This document shows positions 7,291 through 15,933 of a stretch of DNA of 64,000 nucleotides, piece by piece. The position numbers and the translations under genes were made by a program. Within the stretch, counting starts at the first letter, position 1, and every line of letters starts with the position of its first letter. The DNA is taken from positions 310,001-374,000 of the forward strand of contig NZ_SRRU01000006.1 in NCBI RefSeq assembly GCF_004784465.1, read 5' to 3'. The DNA comes from Streptomyces griseoluteus (GTDB lineage Bacteria > Actinomycetota > Actinomycetes > Streptomycetales > Streptomycetaceae). The notes beneath the pieces were generated by a model. That model made no database searches and was not told where the DNA came from. It worked only from the letters and a program-made list of their open reading frames with translations.

Positions 7291-8682
7291 ATGGCACCCG
7301 GCCTTCCTATCGCCATGGACCGACCGCACTTCATCGGGATCGGGGGGGCCGGGATGTCGGGGATCGCCAAGATCCTGGCCCAGCGTGGGGCGCGGGTGGC
7401 GGGGAGTGACGCCAAGGAGTCCGCGACCGCCGAGGCGCTGCGGGCCCACGGAGCGACCGTGCACATCGGGCACGCCGCAGGCCACCTCGCCGACGACGCG
7501 AGCTGTGTCGTCGTCTCCTCCGCGATCCGGCAGGACAACCCCGAGCTGGCCCGCGCCGCCGAGCTGGGCATCCCCGTGGTGCACCGCTCCGACGCGCTCG
7601 CCGCGCTGATGGAGGGCCTGCGGCCGATCGCGGTGGCCGGTACGCACGGCAAGACCACCACCACCTCGATGCTCGCGGTCTCCCTGACCGAGCTGGGCGC
7701 CCGCCCGTCGTACGCCATCGGCGGCGACCTGGACGCCCCCGGCTCCAACGCCCTGCACGGCGAGGGCGAGATCTTCGTGGCCGAGGCGGACGAGAGCGAC
7801 CGCAGCTTCCACAAGTACGCCCCCGAGGTCGCCATCGTCCTCAACGTCGAGCTGGACCACCACGCCAACTACGCCTCGATGGACGAGATCTACGAGTCCT
7901 TCGAGACCTTCGCGGGGAAGATCGTCCCCGGCGGCACCCTGGTGATCTCCGCCGACCACGAGGGCGCCCGCGAGCTGACCCGCCGGGTGACCGGTGTGAA
8001 GAAGGTGACCTACGGCGAGGCCGAGGACGCCGACGTGCGGGTCCTCAAGATCGTCCCGCAGGGCCTCAAGAGCCAGGTCACCGTGCTGATGGACGGCCGC
8101 GAGCTGACCTTCGCCGTCTCCGTCCCCGGCCGCCACTACGCGCTCAACGCCGTCGCCGCGCTCGCCGCCGGCGTCGCTCTCGGCCTGCCCGCCGACGAGC
8201 TGGCCCCCGCCCTCGCCGCGTACACCGGCGTCAAGCGGCGCCTCCAGCTCAAGGGCGAGGAGGCGGGCGTCCAGGTGATCGACTCCTACGCCCACCACCC
8301 CACCGAGATGACCGCCGACCTGGAGGCCATGCGCGGCGCCGCCGGGGACGACCGCCGCATCCTCGTCGTCTTCCAGCCGCACCTGTTCTCCCGCACCCAG
8401 GAGCTGGGCAAGGAGATGGGCCAGGCCCTCGCCCTCGCCGACGCCTCCGTGGTGCTCGACATCTACCCGGCGCGCGAGGACCCGATCCCCGGCATCACCA
8501 GCGCGCTGATCATCGAGGCCGCCCGCGCGGCCGGCGCCGACGTCACCGCCGTGCACGACAAGGCGGACATCCCCGAGGTCGTCGAGGGAATGGCGAAGCC
8601 CGGTGATCTCGTTCTCACCATGGGCGCGGGTGACGTCACCGACCTGGGCCCGCTGATCCTGGACCGCCTGTCGCAGAAGTAA
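7291..8682 (+). CDS. murC: UDP-N-acetylmuramate-L-alanine ligase MurC
   Basis: This 463-residue cytoplasmic enzyme adds the first amino acid of the peptidoglycan stem peptide, using ATP. Motifs in order: Rossmann IGIGGAGMSGIAKIL (binds UDP-MurNAc), P-loop GTHGKTTTTSM near residue 120, LNVELDHHANY in the central domain, and a C-terminal domain with YAHHPTEM and VFQPHLFSRT. Length is normal. I start it at the ATG at 7291 because GGGAG lies 8 bases upstream; the ATG at 7276 has no such site. It lies outside the dcw cluster, as is common for one of several Mur ligase paralogues. msrB follows 14 bases later and is probably co-transcribed. Confidence 0.93.
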   Translation: MAPGLPIAMDRPHFIGIGGAGMSGIAKILAQRGARVAGSDAKESATAEALRAHGATVHIGHAAGHLADDASCVVVSSAIRQDNPELARAAELGIPVVHRSDALAALMEGLRPIAVAGTHGKTTTTSMLAVSLTELGARPSYAIGGDLDAPGSNALHGEGEIFVAEADESDRSFHKYAPEVAIVLNVELDHHANYASMDEIYESFETFAGKIVPGGTLVISADHEGARELTRRVTGVKKVTYGEAEDADVRVLKIVPQGLKSQVTVLMDGRELTFAVSVPGRHYALNAVAALAAGVALGLPADELAPALAAYTGVKRRLQLKGEEAGVQVIDSYAHHPTEMTADLEAMRGAAGDDRRILVVFQPHLFSRTQELGKEMGQALALADASVVLDIYPAREDPIPGITSALIIEAARAAGADVTAVHDKADIPEVVEGMAKPGDLVLTMGAGDVTDLGPLILDRLSQK

Positions 8683-8696
8683 AGGGGCTGATCCTC

Positions 8697-9104
8697 ATGG
8701 CGTACGACGTCGAGAAGCCGGACGAGCAGTGGCGGGCGGAGCTGAGCCCGGCCGAGTACACGGTGCTGCGCCAGGCGGGCACCGAACCCGCCTTCACCGG
8801 TGAGTACACGGACACCAAGACCGAGGGTGTCTACTCCTGCCGGGCCTGTGGCGCCGACCTGTTCACCTCGGACACCAAGTTCGCCTCGCACTGCGGCTGG
8901 CCGTCCTTCTTCGACCCGAAGGACAGCGACGCGGTCGAGCTGATCGAGGACCGCTCGCACGGGATGGTCCGCACCGAGGTCCGCTGCTCCAACTGCGGTT
9001 CCCACCTCGGCCACGTCTTCGAGGGCGAGGGCTACCCCACGCCCACGGACCAGCGGTACTGCATCAACAGCATCTCGCTGCGCCTCACCCCGCAGGAGAG
9101 CTGA
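8697..9104 (+). CDS. msrB: Peptide-methionine (R)-S-oxide reductase MsrB
   Basis: The protein has 135 residues and repairs R-methionine sulfoxide in oxidised proteins. Two CxxC pairs bind structural zinc (Cys48/Cys51 and Cys97/Cys100). The catalytic cysteine is Cys122 in RYCINSISL, and the conserved HCGWPSF block (Cys66) is present. A good ribosome site (AAAGGGG) precedes the ATG. It follows murC by 14 bases and ends just before a strong hairpin terminator. Confidence 0.95.
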   Translation: MAYDVEKPDEQWRAELSPAEYTVLRQAGTEPAFTGEYTDTKTEGVYSCRACGADLFTSDTKFASHCGWPSFFDPKDSDAVELIEDRSHGMVRTEVRCSNCGSHLGHVFEGEGYPTPTDQRYCINSISLRLTPQES

Positions 9105-9116
9105 CACCGTCCCCGA

Positions 9117-9152
9117 CGATGCCCACCCGCCGGAAGCGGCGGGTGGGCATCG
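9117..9152 (+). terminator. Terminator after msrB
   Basis: A perfect 15-bp stem (9117-9131 with 9138-9152) with a 6-base loop ggaagc starts 13 bases after the msrB stop. The downstream sequence is only mildly U-rich, as usual in Streptomyces. The rest of the gap up to 9393 shows no gene. Confidence 0.85.
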
Positions 9153-9393
9153 TCGTTCGTGGGGGGGTGGGGGGCGGTATGAGCGGTGTCACATGATCAG
9201 ATGAATGGATGGGGCATGGCTGGGTAGCAGCCTCCCGATTCATGGGACCGTCCGGCCGTGGCACGACCACGGGTGTGCGCGCCCGCACCCGGTCCGGTCG
9301 CCCTTCCGCGCTGTCCGGGTGGCGTGGCCCGTGCCGACTGGACTCGGCCGGGACGGTCCAGGCACTCCTGCCAACCGAAGGGCGCGCGGCGTT

Positions 9394-10518
9394 TTGATAC
9401 GGATAGATTCAGTCACCAAGCGATACTCGGACGGCACGGTCGCGGTCGACCGGCTGTCGCTCGACATACCGGACCGCGCGATCACCGTCCTCGTCGGCCC
9501 CTCCGGCTGCGGCAAGACGACCACCCTGCGGATGATCAACCGGATGGTGGAGCCCAGCGAGGGCAGCATCCTCCTCGACGGCGCCGACATCCGGCAGCAG
9601 CCCGTCAACTCCCTGCGCCGGTCCATGGGTTACGTCATCCAGAACGCCGGGCTCTTCCAGCACCGCACCGTCATCGACAACATCATCACCGTGCCCCGCC
9701 TGCTCGGCTGGAGCAAGGGCAAGGCCCGTGAGCGCGCGGCCGAGCTGATGGAGCGGGTGGGGCTGGACAGTTCGCTCGCCAAGCGTTACCCCTACCAGCT
9801 CTCCGGCGGCCAGCAGCAGCGCGTCGGCGTGGCCCGGGCGCTCGCCGCCGACCCGCCGGTCCTCCTCATGGACGAGCCGTTCTCCGCCGTCGACCCGGTG
9901 GTCCGCAAGGGACTCCAGGACGAACTGCTGCGCATCCAGGACGAGTTGGGCAAGACCATCGTCTTCGTCACCCATGACATCGACGAGGCGGTGAAGCTCG
10001 GCACCATGGTCGCCGTCCTGCGCACCGGCGGACACCTCGCCCAGTTCGCGCCGCCCGCCGAACTGCTCACCGCGCCCGCCGACCCCTTCGTGGAGGACTT
10101 CCTCGGCGCCGACCGGGGCATCCGCCGGCTGTCGTTCTTCCCGTCCGACGCGCTGGAGCTGGAGACCGGGCCGATCGTCCCCCTGGACGCCGACGCCACC
10201 CGGCTCACCCCCCGCGGCGGCGCCCCTTACCTGCTGGTCACCGACGCCGACGGCCGGCCGCTCGGCTGGGGCGAGCCGGGCGCGCTCACCGCGGGTGCCA
10301 TCGACACCGGGCGACTCCTGTCGCACGGCAGGCCGTTCCGGCCGGGTACGGACTCGCTGCGCACCGCGCTCGACGGCGCCGTGCTGTCGCCGACCGGCTG
10401 GGCCGTGGCCGTCGACGGAGAGGGGCGCGCGGTCGGCGTGGTCTCGCAGGCGGCGATCGGCGAGGCCATCCGCACCGCGCACAGCGAGGACCGTCCGGAG
10501 GTGACGGCGGCCGGATGA
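9394..10518 (+). CDS. Glycine betaine/choline ABC transporter ATPase (OpuCA/ProV-like)
   Basis: The subunit has about 374 residues. Walker A GPSGCGKTT, the Q-loop region, signature LSGGQQQRVGVARAL, Walker B VLLMDEPFSAVD and the switch His in VTHDIDEA are all present. The C-terminal extension (YLLVTDADGRPLGW and later WAVAVDGEGRAVGVVSQ) resembles CBS-type sensor repeats of OpuCA, used to sense ionic strength. I start it at TTG 9394 (LIRIDSVTKRYSDG) because the domain begins there; upstream frame sequence is not protein-like. The start is therefore inferred and lacks a good ribosome site. It is the first gene of a four-gene osmoprotectant operon. Confidence 0.85.
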   Translation: MIRIDSVTKRYSDGTVAVDRLSLDIPDRAITVLVGPSGCGKTTTLRMINRMVEPSEGSILLDGADIRQQPVNSLRRSMGYVIQNAGLFQHRTVIDNIITVPRLLGWSKGKARERAAELMERVGLDSSLAKRYPYQLSGGQQQRVGVARALAADPPVLLMDEPFSAVDPVVRKGLQDELLRIQDELGKTIVFVTHDIDEAVKLGTMVAVLRTGGHLAQFAPPAELLTAPADPFVEDFLGADRGIRRLSFFPSDALELETGPIVPLDADATRLTPRGGAPYLLVTDADGRPLGWGEPGALTAGAIDTGRLLSHGRPFRPGTDSLRTALDGAVLSPTGWAVAVDGEGRAVGVVSQAAIGEAIRTAHSEDRPEVTAAG

Positions 10519-11168
10519 ACGGCTTCTTCGACCTCCCCAGCGACCTCCAGCACAGCTACCTCGGCCTGATCGGCCTGCACCTGCGCGAAGCGCTGCTGCC
10601 GGTGCTGGCCGGACTCCTGCTCTCGCTGCCCGTCGCCCAGCTCTGCGCCCGCTTCCGCTGGCTGTACCCGCCGGTCCTCGGCGTCACCACGGTGCTGTAC
10701 GCGATCCCGTCGCTGGCGTTCTTCGTCATCCTCATCGACTACACCGGGCAGAGCGAGATGACGGTCATGATCCCGCTCGCCGTGTACAGCCTGGTCGTGC
10801 TCGTGCCCGCCATCGTGGACGGCGTCCGCTCGGTGCCCCCGGAGACCCTGGCCGCCGCCGAGGCGATGGGACTCGGCGCCGTACGGCGTTATCTCCAGGT
10901 GCAGTTGCCCATCGCCGTGCCCGCCATCATCGCGGGCCTCAGAGTCGCCACCGTGTCCAGCATCTCGCTGGTCAGCGTCGGCATGCTCATCGGCAACCAG
11001 GGCGCCCTCGGCAACATGCTGAACGACGCCAACCTCTACCACCGGCCGGAACTCGCGGTGAACTCCGTAGTGACGACAGCCCTGCTGGCGATCCTCGTCG
11101 ACGCGGCGCTGGTGCTCACCCGCAATCTGCTGACCCCGTGGATGCCGAAGAAGGGTGCCGCCCGGTGA
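10515..11168 (+). CDS. Quaternary amine ABC transporter permease (OpuCB/ProW-like), first copy
   Basis: This 217-residue inner-membrane permease has five to six hydrophobic helices and the binding-protein-dependent permease EAA loop (ETLAAAEAMGLGAVRRYLQVQLPIAVPAIIAGLR). The typical LPVLAGLLLSLPVAQLCARF N-terminal helix is present. The ATG overlaps the ATPase stop (ATGA). Together with the second permease it should form the heterodimeric channel of an OpuC-type importer for glycine betaine, choline or related osmolytes. Confidence 0.88.
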   Translation: MNGFFDLPSDLQHSYLGLIGLHLREALLPVLAGLLLSLPVAQLCARFRWLYPPVLGVTTVLYAIPSLAFFVILIDYTGQSEMTVMIPLAVYSLVVLVPAIVDGVRSVPPETLAAAEAMGLGAVRRYLQVQLPIAVPAIIAGLRVATVSSISLVSVGMLIGNQGALGNMLNDANLYHRPELAVNSVVTTALLAILVDAALVLTRNLLTPWMPKKGAAR

Positions 11169-11833
11169 ACGTCCTGGACTTCGCGCACTCCTTCTTCGCC
11201 GACTCCGCCCGCTGGCACGGTTACGACGGCATCCCCACCCGCCTGCTGGAGCACGTCGGTTACTCCCTGGAGGCGCTCGCCATCGCGGCGCTCATCGCGC
11301 TGCCCGTGGGGCTGATCGCCGGGCACCTGAGGCGCGGCGGCAACGCCCTGTCGATGGTCGCCACGGCCGGCCGGGCGCTGCCCAGCTTCGGCCTGCTGGT
11401 GCTGCTGTTCATCTGGTTCGGCTTCGGCACGCTGCCCGTGATGGTGCCGCTCGTCGTGCTCGCCGTACCGCCCATCCTCGTCACCACCTACGAGGCGATC
11501 CAGACCGTCGACCCGTCCCCCGTGGACGCGGCGCGCGGGATGGGCATGACCGAGCCGCGCATCCTGTTCCAGGTCGAACTCCCGGTCGCGCTCCCGGTGA
11601 TCCTCGGCGGACTGCGCACTGCGGCCGTCCAGATCGTCTCCACGGCGACCATCGCCGCGTACGTCAGCTTCGGCGGGCTCGGCCGGTACATCATCGACGG
11701 GCTCTACCAGAAGGACTACGAGAAGGTCGTCGGCGGCGCCACCCTGGTGGCCGGACTCGCCCTGGTGACCCTCCTGGTGTTCTGGGCGCTGTCGAAGCTC
11801 ACCGTCTCGCCGGGGGTCCGGCGCAGTGGATGA
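11165..11833 (+). CDS. Quaternary amine ABC transporter permease (OpuCD-like), second copy
   Basis: The 222-residue permease is a paralogue of the preceding gene. It shares the EAA loop (SPVDAARGMGMTEPRILFQVELPVALPVILGGLR) and the conserved SFGGLGRYIIDGL segment near the C-terminus. It starts at GTG 11165, overlapping the previous stop (GTGA). The earlier in-frame start at 11138 lies within the upstream gene and is less likely. The binding protein follows 108 bases later. Confidence 0.87.
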   Translation: MNVLDFAHSFFADSARWHGYDGIPTRLLEHVGYSLEALAIAALIALPVGLIAGHLRRGGNALSMVATAGRALPSFGLLVLLFIWFGFGTLPVMVPLVVLAVPPILVTTYEAIQTVDPSPVDAARGMGMTEPRILFQVELPVALPVILGGLRTAAVQIVSTATIAAYVSFGGLGRYIIDGLYQKDYEKVVGGATLVAGLALVTLLVFWALSKLTVSPGVRRSG

Positions 11834-11941
11834 CCCCTTCGGCGGGGCGTTCATGCTCCCGACACAAACGGGCGCGATCGAGGCCAATCGGTGACCTCGC
11901 TTCCCTTGACTGACAAATCACGAACTGGCTTGGATCAACAG

Positions 11942-12901
11942 GTGACTTACAACAACCGCATCAGCAAGTCCATCCGGGGGAACCGAGGGGCGGCGCTGGT
12001 CGCCCTCGCGGCGGCGACGACGCTGCTTGCGGGCTGTGGCTCCTCCGACGGCAAGTCCGACAACCCGCTGACCGGAGGCGAGGCGAGCGGTGACACCGTC
12101 GTCGTCGGCTCCAACAACTTCGCCGAGAGCATCCTGCTCGCCGACATCTACGGCGAGGCCCTCAAGGCCAAGGGCGTCAAGGTCAAGTACCAGCCCAACA
12201 TCGGCAGCCGCGAGACCACCTACGGTCTGCTGAAGAACGGCTCCGTGACGCTGCTGCCGGAGTACAACGGCGCGCTGCTTGCCTACCTCGACCAGAAGGC
12301 GGCCCCGAAGTCGACCGAGGAGACCACCAAGGCCATCGAGGCCAAGCTGGACTCCAAGCTGACCCTGCTGGACCCCTCCCCGGCGGAGGACAAGGACTCG
12401 GTCACCATCAACGCGGCCACCGCGAAGAAGTACAACCTGACCGCCAAGTCCTCCATCGGTGACCTCAAGGGCATCGCCAAGGACCTGGTCATCGGCGGCT
12501 CCCCGGAGTTCCAGACCCGCCACCAGGGCCTGGCCGGCCTGAAGTCGCTGTACGGCCTGGAGTTCAAGTCCTTCAAGTCCCTGGACGCGGGCGGCCCGCT
12601 CACCCAGGCGGCGCTGAAGAAGGACTCCGTGCAGGCCGCGGACCTCTTCACCACCGACCCGGTGATCGCCAAGGAGAAGTTCGTCGTCCTGAGCGACCCG
12701 AAGAACCTCTTCGGCTTCCAGAACGTCCAGCCGCTCGTGCGCAAGAACGCGGTGCCGAAGAAGGGTGTCGACGCGCTCAACGCCGTCTCCGCCAAGCTGG
12801 ACACCAAGGCCCTGCTCGACCTGGACACCCAGGTGCAGGTCCAGCACAAGGACCCGCTGGACGTCGCCAAGGCATGGCTGAAGGCCAACGGCCTCGGCTG
12901 A
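11942..12901 (+). CDS. Glycine betaine/choline-binding lipoprotein (OpuCC/OsmF-like)
   Basis: The protein has about 319 residues from GTG 11942 and a lipoprotein signal ending LLAGCGSS. The mature part carries the substrate-binding family marks VVVGSNNFAESILLADIYGE, NIGSRETTYGLLKNG and LLPEYNGALLAYLD. It would sit outside the membrane and deliver the osmolyte to the two permeases upstream. Another GTG at 11891 would give a longer N-terminus before the signal; the shorter form fits signal peptides better. A long hairpin terminator follows. Lys-rich, AAG-biased codons suggest high expression. Confidence 0.88.
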   Translation: MTYNNRISKSIRGNRGAALVALAAATTLLAGCGSSDGKSDNPLTGGEASGDTVVVGSNNFAESILLADIYGEALKAKGVKVKYQPNIGSRETTYGLLKNGSVTLLPEYNGALLAYLDQKAAPKSTEETTKAIEAKLDSKLTLLDPSPAEDKDSVTINAATAKKYNLTAKSSIGDLKGIAKDLVIGGSPEFQTRHQGLAGLKSLYGLEFKSFKSLDAGGPLTQAALKKDSVQAADLFTTDPVIAKEKFVVLSDPKNLFGFQNVQPLVRKNAVPKKGVDALNAVSAKLDTKALLDLDTQVQVQHKDPLDVAKAWLKANGLG

Positions 12902-12921
12902 CCCCACCGCACCGCACCATC

Positions 12922-12962
12922 CGGACCGCCCGGCCGACGCCACCGCGTCGCCGAGCGGTCCG
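12922..12962 (+). terminator. Terminator of the osmolyte ABC operon
   Basis: A long imperfect hairpin: outer cggaccgc/gcggtccg and inner cgacgc/gcgtcg around a CACC loop, with one mismatch and one bulge. It starts 21 bases after the binding-protein stop. Confidence 0.7.
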
Positions 12963-13020
12963 CGTGCGCGCGGACGGCGCCGCTCCCTGATCCGGCCTGA
13001 CCGGCAGGACACCCCCTAGA

Positions 13021-13051
13021 CTGACTGGTCGGACAGCGGCCGATCAGCCGG
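13021..13051. promoter_or_regulatory. Candidate operator of the ArsR-type regulator
   Basis: An imperfect inverted repeat pairs ctgactggtcgg (13021-13032) with ccgatcagccgg (13040-13051), 9 of 12 positions, separated by 7 bases. It sits 22 bases before the regulator start, where autoregulatory ArsR/SmtB sites usually lie. Confidence 0.45.
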
Positions 13052-13072
13052 GACGCGGCGAGGAGGAGAGCA

Positions 13073-13438
13073 GTGGCGACAGGGCCCGGCAGCGGCCGGC
13101 AGGACCCCTCCCCGCAGGTTCTCGCCGAGGCGGCGGCCGCCTTCGGGCTGCTCGCCTCCCCGGCCCGGCTGCACCTGGTCTGGGCGCTCGCCCAGGGCGA
13201 GAGCGATGTCACCGGGCTCGCCGAGCGGGTCGGTGGCGCGCTGCCCGCCGTCAGCCAGCACCTCACCAAGCTCAAGCTCGCCGGACTCGTCCGCTCGCGC
13301 CGCGAGGGCCGCCGCCAGGTGTACTTCGTCGACGCCGACGAACAGGCCGCGCTCGTGGACGTCGTCCACCTGCTGGTCGGCCGGCTCACCGAACAGACGG
13401 CACCCGCCGCCCCGGCCCGCCGCCTGCGCGGACTGTGA
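13073..13438 (+). CDS. ArsR/SmtB-family transcriptional regulator
   Basis: This 121-residue winged-helix protein has its core at about residues 20-95, including the recognition helix region LPAVSQHLTKLKLAGLVRSRREGRRQVYF. It has no cysteine, so it lacks the thiol metal site of classical ArsR/CadC. A Asp/His-containing last helix (ALVDVVHLL) could hold an alpha5-type metal site. A very strong ribosome site (aggaggagag) precedes the GTG. Its stop overlaps the start of the P-type ATPase gene (GTGA), so it most likely represses its own operon and controls that cation pump. Confidence 0.9.
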   Translation: MATGPGSGRQDPSPQVLAEAAAAFGLLASPARLHLVWALAQGESDVTGLAERVGGALPAVSQHLTKLKLAGLVRSRREGRRQVYFVDADEQAALVDVVHLLVGRLTEQTAPAAPARRLRGL

Positions 13439-15933
13439 CCCAAGTGCCGGACACCTCGCTGCGGCTCCTGCGGCGCCTGGAGACCGGCCCGCGCGGACTG
13501 ACCGAGACCGAGGCCGCCGCCCGGCTGGCCGAGCACGGCGAGAACACCCCGGCCGCCGCACCGCCCGCCCCGTCCTGGCCCCGCCGCTCCGTACGGGCCC
13601 TGCGCGACCCGTTCACCGCCGTACTGCTCACCCTCGGGCTGGTGTCCGCGTTCGTCGCCTCCTGGGGCACCGCCGCCGTGATCCTCGCCCTGGTCGCCGT
13701 CAGCTGCGCGCTGCGCGCCGCCGGGGAACGCCGCGCCGACCGCTCCCTCGCCGCGCTGCGCGGTCTGGTCACCGGCACCGCGACCGTACTGCGCCGCGCC
13801 GGCCGCGCGGACGAGCCGCGCGTCCGCGAGGTGCCGGTCGCCGACCTCGTACCGGGTGACATCGTCCGGCTCGGCCCCGGCGACCTCGTACCGGCCGACG
13901 TACGGCTGCTGCGTGCGCGGGGGCTGACCGTGCGGCAGGACACGCTCACCGGCGAGTCCGCGCCGGTCGCCAAGCAGGCGGCCGACGCGCCGAGGCGCTT
14001 CGCCGAGTCCCATCTGTGCTTCCAGGGCAGCCATGTCGTCTCGGGCAGCGCCAGCGCCGTGGTGGTGGCGACCGGGGCGCGCACCCGGTTCGGCGCCGCC
14101 CAGCGGGTCCCCGCGCGGCGGGGGCCGAGCGCATTCGACAGGTCCGTGCACGGCATCTCCTGGGTGCTGGTCCGGTTCATGCTGCTCACCCCGCCGCTCG
14201 TCCTCATGGCGAGCGCCGCCGTGCACGGCCGGGTCCTCCAGACGCTGCCGTTCGCGGTGGCGGTGGCCGTGGGGCTCACCCCCGAGATGCTCCCGGTGAT
14301 CGTCACCACCTGTCTGGCACGCGGCGCGTCCCGGCTGGCCGACGCCCACCGGGTCGTCGTACGGCGGCTGCCCGCGCTGCACGACCTCGGCGCGGTCGAC
14401 GTGCTCTGCCTGGACAAGACCGGCACCCTCACCAGGGACCGGCCCGTCCTCGCCGCCGCGCTCGGGCCGGACGGCCGGGACGACCCCGAGGTGCTGCGCT
14501 GGGCCGCCGTCGCCGCCTGGTGGGGCCTCACCCTCTCCGAGCTCCCGGCCCCCGACGCCCTGGACGAGGCCCTGCTGAGCGCTGCCGGGCCGGTGGGGGA
14601 GGAGTACGACGGGGTCGCCGCGCTCCCCTTCGACCCGGCCCACCGGCTGGCCACCGCCGTGGTCACCGGCGCCCTCGGCCGGCATGTGCTGATCACCAAG
14701 GGTGCCGCCGAGGCCGTGCTGGAGCGGTGCGAGCTGTCCGACGCGGAGCGCGGCCGGCTGCTCGGGCTCGCCGCGCGGCAGGCGGAGTCCGGGCTGCGCG
14801 TCCTCGCCGTCGCCACCGCCGAACTCCCGGCCCGCATCCGGCCCTACCGTGCCGAGGACGCCCGCGGGCTCACCTTCCGCGGCCTGCTCACCTTCCGCGA
14901 CGATCTGGCGCCCGGCGCCGCCGGCGCCCTGCGCACCCTGACCGGGCTCGGCGTCGAGGTGCGCGTCCTGACCGGCGACCACCCGGCCACCGCCGTACGC
15001 GCGTGCCGGGACCTCGGACTGACGGTGGGGGAGGTGCGTACCGGCGGCGCACCGGAGGCCGCCGGGACACCGGGCGCCGTCACGGTCGTGGCCCGGTGCA
15101 CGGCCGAGGACAAGGCGCGTGTGGTGGCCGGACTCCGCGCCGCCGGGCACACGGTCGGCTTCCTCGGGGACGGCGTCAACGACGTGCCCGCGATGCTCGC
15201 CGCCGACGTGGGCGTGGCACCGCGCGGAGCCGTCGACGTGGCGCGCGAGAGCGCGGACGTGGTGCTCGGCGAGAAGGACCTCGGCGCGCTCGGGCACGCC
15301 GTGCTCGCCGGACGGCACAGCAGCGCCAACATCGCCTCCTACCTGCGTGTCACCCTCTCCTCCAACCTCGGCAACGTCCTCGCCATGCTCGCCGCCGGGC
15401 TGCTGCTGCCCTTCCTGCCGATGCTCCCGGCCCAGGTCCTCGCGCAGAACCTCTGCTTCGACGCCTCCCAGCTCGCCTTCGCCGACGACCGGCCCGACCC
15501 CGAGGCGCTGCGCCGGCCGACCAAGCTGCGGCCGCCCGCCTTCCTGCGCTTCCTCACCGGCTTCGGCCTGCTCAACGCGGTCGCGGACCTCGCCACCTTC
15601 GCCGTGCTCCTCGCCCCGCGCAACGGTGCCGGCCTGGGTGGCGAGGCGCTGTTCCACTCGGCCTGGTTCACCGAGAACCTGCTCGCCCAGGCGCTGGCGA
15701 TGCTGCTCCTGCGCTCCGGGCGCCGCATCGCGGGCGGCCGGCCCGGCCCGGTCGGCTGGGCCTCGGCCGCGCTGGCCGGGGCCGGACTGCTGCTGCCGGC
15801 CACCCCCCTGGGCGCGGTCCTCGGGCTGACCGCGCTGCCCGCCGGCCGCTACCTCCTGCTGGCCGCCGTCCTCGTGCCGTACGCCCTCGCGCTGGTCGTG
15901 GCGAGGGTGCGCCACGACCGGCGTCAGCCGTAG
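13435..15933 (+). CDS. P-type ATPase, magnesium-transporter (MgtA/MgtB-like) family
   Basis: This 832-residue membrane pump has the actuator TGES near residue 172 and the phosphorylated Asp in DKTGTLT at about residue 327. The GDGVNDVPAM hinge and about ten membrane helices are also present. The block LTPEMLPVIVTTCLARGASRL followed by VDVLCLDKTGT matches MgtA-type Mg2+ importers better than heavy-metal (CPx) pumps; there is no N-terminal CxxC metal domain. The ArsR-type neighbour leaves other divalent cations possible. The start overlaps the regulator stop. The 3' end overlaps the convergent LCP gene by 10 bases. Confidence 0.88.
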   Translation: MTQVPDTSLRLLRRLETGPRGLTETEAAARLAEHGENTPAAAPPAPSWPRRSVRALRDPFTAVLLTLGLVSAFVASWGTAAVILALVAVSCALRAAGERRADRSLAALRGLVTGTATVLRRAGRADEPRVREVPVADLVPGDIVRLGPGDLVPADVRLLRARGLTVRQDTLTGESAPVAKQAADAPRRFAESHLCFQGSHVVSGSASAVVVATGARTRFGAAQRVPARRGPSAFDRSVHGISWVLVRFMLLTPPLVLMASAAVHGRVLQTLPFAVAVAVGLTPEMLPVIVTTCLARGASRLADAHRVVVRRLPALHDLGAVDVLCLDKTGTLTRDRPVLAAALGPDGRDDPEVLRWAAVAAWWGLTLSELPAPDALDEALLSAAGPVGEEYDGVAALPFDPAHRLATAVVTGALGRHVLITKGAAEAVLERCELSDAERGRLLGLAARQAESGLRVLAVATAELPARIRPYRAEDARGLTFRGLLTFRDDLAPGAAGALRTLTGLGVEVRVLTGDHPATAVRACRDLGLTVGEVRTGGAPEAAGTPGAVTVVARCTAEDKARVVAGLRAAGHTVGFLGDGVNDVPAMLAADVGVAPRGAVDVARESADVVLGEKDLGALGHAVLAGRHSSANIASYLRVTLSSNLGNVLAMLAAGLLLPFLPMLPAQVLAQNLCFDASQLAFADDRPDPEALRRPTKLRPPAFLRFLTGFGLLNAVADLATFAVLLAPRNGAGLGGEALFHSAWFTENLLAQALAMLLLRSGRRIAGGRPGPVGWASAALAGAGLLLPATPLGAVLGLTALPAGRYLLLAAVLVPYALALVVARVRHDRRQP

